Below, piece by piece: positions 58,481-64,000 of a DNA stretch of 64,000 nt (the stretch's first letter is position 1; each line of letters starts with the position of its first letter). The translations under genes and the position numbers were made by a program. The stretch comes from Zhengitettix transpicula (lineage: Eukaryota > Arthropoda > Insecta > Orthoptera > Tetrigidae), in assembly GCA_037074705.1 (NCBI GenBank), contig CM073593.1, positions 104,927,738 to 104,991,737 of the forward strand, written 5' to 3'. The notes beneath the pieces are model-generated. The model did no database searches and was not told the DNA's origin. It worked only from the letters and a program-made list of their open reading frames with translations.

Positions 58481-60095
58481 CAAAATTATATTTTTTTTGA
58501 TTCTTTCATGAATCCCCCTTATTATAAATAAATTAATTCAGTAGTCCCAGTTACTTAGAAGAAAAAAAATAAAGATTTTTTTCTAAATTAATTTATTTAT
58601 AATTAAGGAGGATTTAGGAAAGAATCAAACTAAATATTTTTGATTATTTTATACATGCCTCGTTATTAATTTATATTTAATAATTGAGACTAATTAATTG
58701 ATAATCAAAGGTATACCATATTTTAAAAAAATTGGCTAATGATTAATTTAAATATAAGAATATGATTACAGTTTAATATCTGAAAGATCCTTGAGTAATT
58801 GGTTTTGTTAAACACTGATAAAAGAGTTTTATTTGACTGATATTCAGGTGTTTTATTTTAAAAATTATTTTTTTCAAGTACTAATTTTAATGGTAGGAAG
58901 AATTGTTTCCTTTGGCAAATTTTTATAAGTTATATTTATATGAAATATAGTTTTTACAATAATTTTAAATTCGTCTGTCTAGTAATTCAAATTTATAATA
59001 AGGGGGAATGTTTATAGTAATCGAAATTATATTTTGTTTGATTCTTTCATGAATCGTCCTTATTATAAACAAATTAATTCAGTAGTCCGAGTTACTTAGA
59101 GGCAAATAATAATAAAGCTTTTTAACTAAATTAATTAATTTATAATTAGGGAGGATTCATGAAAGAATCAAACTAAATATTTTGATTATTTTATACATGC
59201 CTCGTTATTAATTTATATTTTAGTAATTGAGACTAATTAATTGATAATCAAAGGTATACCATATTTTAAAAAATTGACTAATGATTAATTCAAATATAAG
59301 GATATGATAAAAGTTAAGTATCTGAAAAATCTTTGAGAAATTTTTTGTTAACCACTGATAAAAGAGATTTATTTGACTGATATTCAGGGGTTTTATTGAA
59401 TAATTAAAAAATTTTCTTATACTAATTTTAAAGACAGGAGGAATTTTTTCCTATGGAAAATTTTTGTATGTTACATTTATATATATTTTTTTCTTTTTTT
59501 ATATATGAAATATAGTTTTTACAATAATTTTAAATTCGACTGTCTAGTAATTCAAATTTATAATGAAGGGGGAATGTTTATAGTAATCAAAATTATATTT
59601 TGTTTGATTCTTTCATGAATCCTCCTTATTATAAATAAATTAATTCAGTAGTCTCAATTACTTAGAAGAAAAAAATAATAAATATTTTTTTACTAAATTA
59701 ATTTATTTATAATTAAGGAGGATTTAGGAAAGAATCAAACTAAATATTTTTGATTATTTTATACATCCCTCGTTATTAATTTATCTTTTAGTAATTGGGG
59801 CTAATAAATCTATAATCAATCTTTTAAAAAATTGACTAATGATTCATTTAAATATAAGGATATGATTACAGTTAAATATCTGAAAGATCCTTGAGAAATT
59901 GGTTCTGTTAAACACGGATAACAGAGTTTTATTTGAGTAATATTCAGGGGTTTTATTTAATAATTAACATTTTTTCTTATACTAATTTTAAAGACAGAAG
60001 CAGTTTTTTTCTTTGGAAAATTTTTGTAAGTTATATTTATATGAAATATATTTTTTACAATAATTTTCAATTCGACTGTCTAGTAATACAAACTT
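58465..60095. repeat. Three-unit tandem array, period 540-565 bp
   Basis: The landmark TTCAGTAGTCCCAGTTACTT (and variants) occurs at 58537, 59077 and 59642. Each unit has an internal hairpin pairing GATTCTTTCATGAATC-side sequence with GGAAAGAATC. The unit is related to the outer end of the palindrome at 56750. Confidence 0.85.
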
Positions 60096-61499
60096 CCACA
60101 CATGGACACTATAAAATCACCAAAACTCAACCTATACACTTGACGGTATCAATTCAACGCTGTGGTATGAGGAATTGTCTCTCTCGAGTTATCCGCCAAT
60201 ATTCAGAAGGAAAAAACCCTTTCGATTTTACGTTTATCTTAAAGGTTAGAAAACATTCTTTAGAATTCCGCGTAAAAGGGTGCAGTTAATCCTCAGAAGG
60301 GAAATGATTGAATCTGGACGTCACCGGGAGGTTGAGTTACCGAGAAATTTTAAACGGACACATCAAAAATAAATTTCACGTAAAACGCTGGTACAAATAT
60401 ATACATAATATATATATATGACCCGACCACATAGAATTCCTCGTAAATTATAGGGGACGAACCACCTCAAAGGCATATAAATTGTAAATCAAACCTGCCT
60501 ACGGTTAAAAATAATAATATTGCAGTCTCTCTGGATTTATTTAAGACTGAAAGTTCAAATGCAGTAATAAATTTTATGGAAGGATAAATTATAAATAGGA
60601 ATACAATATCCAACGTGCATAATTACGCGGAATAGTGTTTCGAGTAAGTAAGAATATTTTTTTGGTGTCGAGATGCAAGCTGATAGAGAAGAAGTTGAAT
60701 TTTTAATGAACCTTTTATATTAGTTTGGTTGGACCGAATAGTTATTATGAAGTAATCGAAGGATTGAGTTATTACCGCTGCGCAGTATTCCTTTTAACCG
60801 GTTGAACATTATCAAGCCTTATATTAGCAAACTGACCGTTTATGAATATTGATTACAAGCTGAATTTTTTTTTTTTCGTTTTATGTCGTTCACCTCTGGA
60901 GAAAAACCTGTGTGCGTGAGTCGGGAGTTATTACTTGGGGGCGAACCTTTCTCAACGACGACGAATAGAAGTGATGGCGGCACTAAAGGGTGGGAGAGGG
61001 GGGGAAAAATGGCTTTTCAGGGTGTATGAAAAACCAATTTTAATATTACGGAATGGAAAATGTTACCATGAAACGTGACTCATTCCAACGGTCGTTGTCA
61101 GGGAATAAGAGCAGATTAAAATGACAGGGAAATAATATTCAAACACTGAGTTGGTTAAATGATTTTAAAAACCCAAATAAAAAAAGTTTTTCACCAGCTA
61201 CCATATGGTAAAGGGGCCATCAAGATTCACGACAAAAGAACAATCATTCCACTGTCAATAAATAATTATCGATACGGTTGGAAAATATAATGCAGAATTT
61301 TTGCTGTGTTTTTAAACAGGGGAAAGTAAAATTTACCAAATGACAAAATTAAGATATAGAAAATTAATAAAAGGTACCAAGTACGCAAGAAGGTCAGAAA
61401 AATTTAATTACATAACGTTAAATTACGGGAAAAAAAATTAATATGATTTATTCTGACTTCGACGTGAAACCTAAATTATATAAACCTAAAAAATAAAAT
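60096..61499. other. Single-copy DNA
   Basis: The frame at 59933-60289 crosses the array border and has no domain. A GC-richer bit near 60900-61010 is unassigned. Confidence 0.4.
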
Positions 61500-62196
61500 A
61501 ACTGCAAAAAAAATCCAATTCCCATATTTGAAAACAACGATATTTAATCAGAAATGCAGTAAATCTTATTTCTTTATGTTCAAGGTATTTAGATATTTTT
61601 TTTACAGTTAATGCCTGATAAATAAAAAATTACTGTGGGATTAATTAAAAATTGAACAGACAATTTACAGAAATTTTACAGAATTTAAATTTATATTTCA
61701 TTTAAATCGTCGGTTATTATACTGAAAAATTGTAAAAAAAATCCAATTTCCACATTTGAAAACAACTACTTAATCCTAAATGCAACAGAAATTTTATTTA
61801 TTTACTTTTTAGGTATTGAAGATACTTTTTACACTTAATACGAGATACGTACAATTTTTAAAATAAATTATTGTGGGTTTAATTAAAAATTGAACTGACA
61901 AATTACAGGAATTTTACAGAATTTAAATTTATATTTCATTAAAATCATCGGTTATTATTCTGAAAAACTGTAAAAATAAAATCCAATTCCCATATTTGAA
62001 AACAACGATATTAAATCTTAAATGCAACACAATTTTTTATTTTATTTTTAAGGTATTTAAGACTTTTTACACTATATGCCAGATACGTACACTTTTTTAA
62101 AAATAATTACTGTGGGTTTAATTAAAATATAAACAGACAATTTACAGAAATTTTACTGAAATTAAATTTTTTTTAAAATTTAAATCCTCGGTTATT
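61500..62196. repeat. Three-unit tandem repeat, period about 230-240 bp
   Basis: Units start with AAATCCAATTCCCATATTTG (second unit: TTTCCACATTTG) at about 61512, 61739 and 61979, and end TCGGTTATTA. All are AT-rich without coding content. Confidence 0.85.
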
Positions 62197-62471
62197 ACGT
62201 CCATGCAAACCATATCAATTAAATGGTATGATTCAAAATTCTTTTTGATGTTGTTAAGTGTTCTTTGGTTGGTAATTGGCACTTTATCCATACAATAAAG
62301 AATTAAAACAAACTTGAAGCAATTTTTATAACAATAAATTAATTATAAATGAACCAAAAATTCTCAACTCGTATGATTTTCACCCGATGAAGCCCCAAAT
62401 TAGGTTGAAACTCAGTGTTTTTCTTTTAAAATTCGTGTTAATTTCAGTTCTAATTAAATATTAAACTAGTT
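62197..62471. other. AT-rich DNA
   Basis: GATGAAGCCCC...TTGAAACTC near 62385 is a faint hammerhead-like remnant only. Confidence 0.3.
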
Positions 62472-62988
62472 ATTAGGCTACATGAGGGTAATTCACGTGG
62501 TGGAAACTCCCCTTCAATACCATAGGAAGGGATTTAATAGTGGGGGTGCGGACAGGCAGAGGAAGGTAGCCAAGGGTTAACTAGTTTTTTTTTATGGTAA
62601 TAGGTTACATGAGGCTAATCCACATGGTGGCAACTCCCCTTTAATAGCATAGGAAGGGATTTGAAAGGGGGGATGCGGAAGGGTAGAGGAAGGTAGCCAA
62701 GGGTTAACTAGGGCCCCCAGGCTATGGTTTAAGGGTCCTACCCGGCAATTTATCTAAAAGTAATGCAGGGAAAACCCTAGAAAAACCTGCATCAGGTAGG
62801 TCGGGCATTGGGTACTTGTCCCACGCCCTTGCGATAGCGGGAGAGGAGTTTGCGCTGGGGACGCAGCATTGCCTTCTCCGTGGCTCGACCCGTTTAGGAG
62901 ACAGCTGGCCGACTGTTCCAGTGGGAACAGAGGACGACTCTTACCGTACGCCCAAGGTCTGCGTCCCATGAACATACACCTCTCAGAA
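62472..62988 (-). mobile_element. Two nested R1 copies
   Basis: A short R1 piece (62472-62585, TAGGCTACATGAGGG to GGGTTAACTAG) is followed by poly-T and a longer R1 (62586-62988) ending at CCTCTCAGAACAG. The second copy appears to have inserted into the first. Confidence 0.8.
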
Positions 62989-63260
62989 CAGTCGGAGATG
63001 TCTTATTGGGCTTTATCTTTATTTATATCATTCACATAAGAGAAAATCTTACAATTATTCACTTGAACTTTTAAAAACTTTTTATTTAAATCCTACATCA
63101 CAAAGGTACAATTCCAGACTCATAACAGAGATGCTTTACATTAAATCAAACATCACAGCTATTAATGTTCAAAGAGAGCTCTAGGCTCCTCTTAGCACCT
63201 GAAGGAAAGGGACAAGGATCCCAGAAACGTTTTGTGGTACTTATATTATCACTTCTTTTG
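62989..63260 (+). mobile_element. Hammerhead-like family B copy
   Basis: At 63199-63235 the plus strand reads CCTGAAGGAAAGGGACAAGG then ATCCCAGAAACGTTTTGTGG. The stem GGGA/TCCC is perfect, but CTGAAGGA has one extra base. The 5' blocks GCTCTAGGCTCCTC are present; the interval before 63170 is unassigned. Confidence 0.5.
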
Positions 63261-64000
63261 CTGTATTTTATTTATTTAAAGTGAAGATCAACGAGTTCCA
63301 AGTTATGTACCGCTGATTCAGATCCGCAATCAGTTCTTCGCGCACCACTAGACGTGATTCACAAGCTACAAGTAACAACCCCCCCCCCCTTCCTTCCCCA
63401 GAGGCCACTTCTCAACGATAACCCATGCGAGTAGAACACGCGTGCGCCCCGCTATGAATATTGGATTGCTCCACATCATGCTTGCGGTGTGACAGCGTCG
63501 ATCCGTTGAATCCGGGGGTGTATTATTGCAAATGGAATGAGTCATCGAGTTTCCTGATTAATTACTGTCCACCCCCCCCCCCTCCCTCTCGTGGATGAAC
63601 GTAAAGGGAGAGCCTCACAACCACTCTCACAGCATTGCGAAAGCACTCAGTGCAATGCATCTCTTAACGACCTTATCCTTGAAATGTTTTCATTTCGTTG
63701 AGATCAAATTAACAACTTGCATAAGGACTGAAGGTTACTACGTGTTATATCGTCATTTAAAGCCATAACCAGTTGAGTAAATTTTTAAAATTAATATTAT
63801 ATAAAGAATTAATGACGAATATTTATGACGTAATATTTATGATAAAAAAAACTAAATTTATTACATTATAAATAAATAAATGGCTTTTAGCCAGAAAAAG
63901 AAATACAAATTTCATGGCAATAAAATACACGACGTTTTTCTAGGACCTCGTCAGATATTACAATATTTATGTAAATAATAAATATTGTCATTTCTTATGA
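63261..64000. other. Single-copy DNA with a terminal hammerhead-like remnant
   Basis: It contains poly-C runs near 63380 and 63572 and a GC-richer part (63340-63620). On the minus strand at about 63932-63956, CTGACGAGGTCCTAG precedes AAAACGTCGTG; the GAAAC box is AAAAC. No gene. Confidence 0.35.

Overview
This window looks like repeat-rich, non-coding DNA from an invertebrate animal nuclear genome. I cannot name the species. The evidence is eukaryotic: a mariner transposon with TA target sites, tRNA-derived SINEs, Helitron-like elements with TC...CTAG ends inserted between A and T, long (TA)n, (CA)n and (AG)n tracts, poly-C/poly-G runs, and no bacterial-style gene clusters. The mix of mariner, Helitron-like and Penelope-like or hammerhead-like repeats suggests an arthropod or a related ecdysozoan, but that is inference. 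I found no intact host protein-coding gene, rRNA gene or functional tRNA gene. Most open reading frames lie inside repeats.

Layout. 0-13 kb: AT-rich DNA with a probable solo LTR (1.2-1.8 kb), a palindromic element carrying hammerhead-like motifs split by a retroposon (2.7-3.7 kb), a SINE (4.9 kb), a dead mariner (5.2-6.3 kb), and two copies of a composite hammerhead-bearing block (6.3-6.9 and 7.7-8.9 kb). The second block contains a tandem ribozyme-like array and a foldback insertion. 13-25 kb: a second LTR-like element, then two single-copy islands each enclosed by inverted copies of a Helitron-like repeat (16.0-18.1 and 20.3-23.2 kb). 25-31 kb: three near-identical Helitron-like elements of about 590 bp, more retroposons, and one short exon-like fragment (30.24-30.44 kb). 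31-43 kb: alternating single-copy DNA, R1 retroposons and inverted pairs of hammerhead-like repeats. One of these repeats is inserted inside an R1 copy and starts at about its own predicted ribozyme cleavage site. 43-54 kb: a modular Helitron-like array, a long relative of the 590-bp element, a SINE and a decayed R1 array. 54-62 kb: very AT-rich DNA with three tandem arrays and a 1.7-kb palindrome. 62-64 kb: nested R1 copies and more hammerhead-like fragments.

The most abundant family, here called R1, is a GC-richer retroposon of about 515 bp. It has an A-rich 3' tail, 5' truncations and target-site duplications of 8-14 bp. I do not recognise it as a known family. The most interesting theme is several unrelated repeat families (A, B, C, D, called here) that share the order CTGANGA, short stem, GAAAC, as in type I hammerhead ribozymes. 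Such motifs are known from Penelope-like retroelements and retrozymes. All family names used here are local labels.
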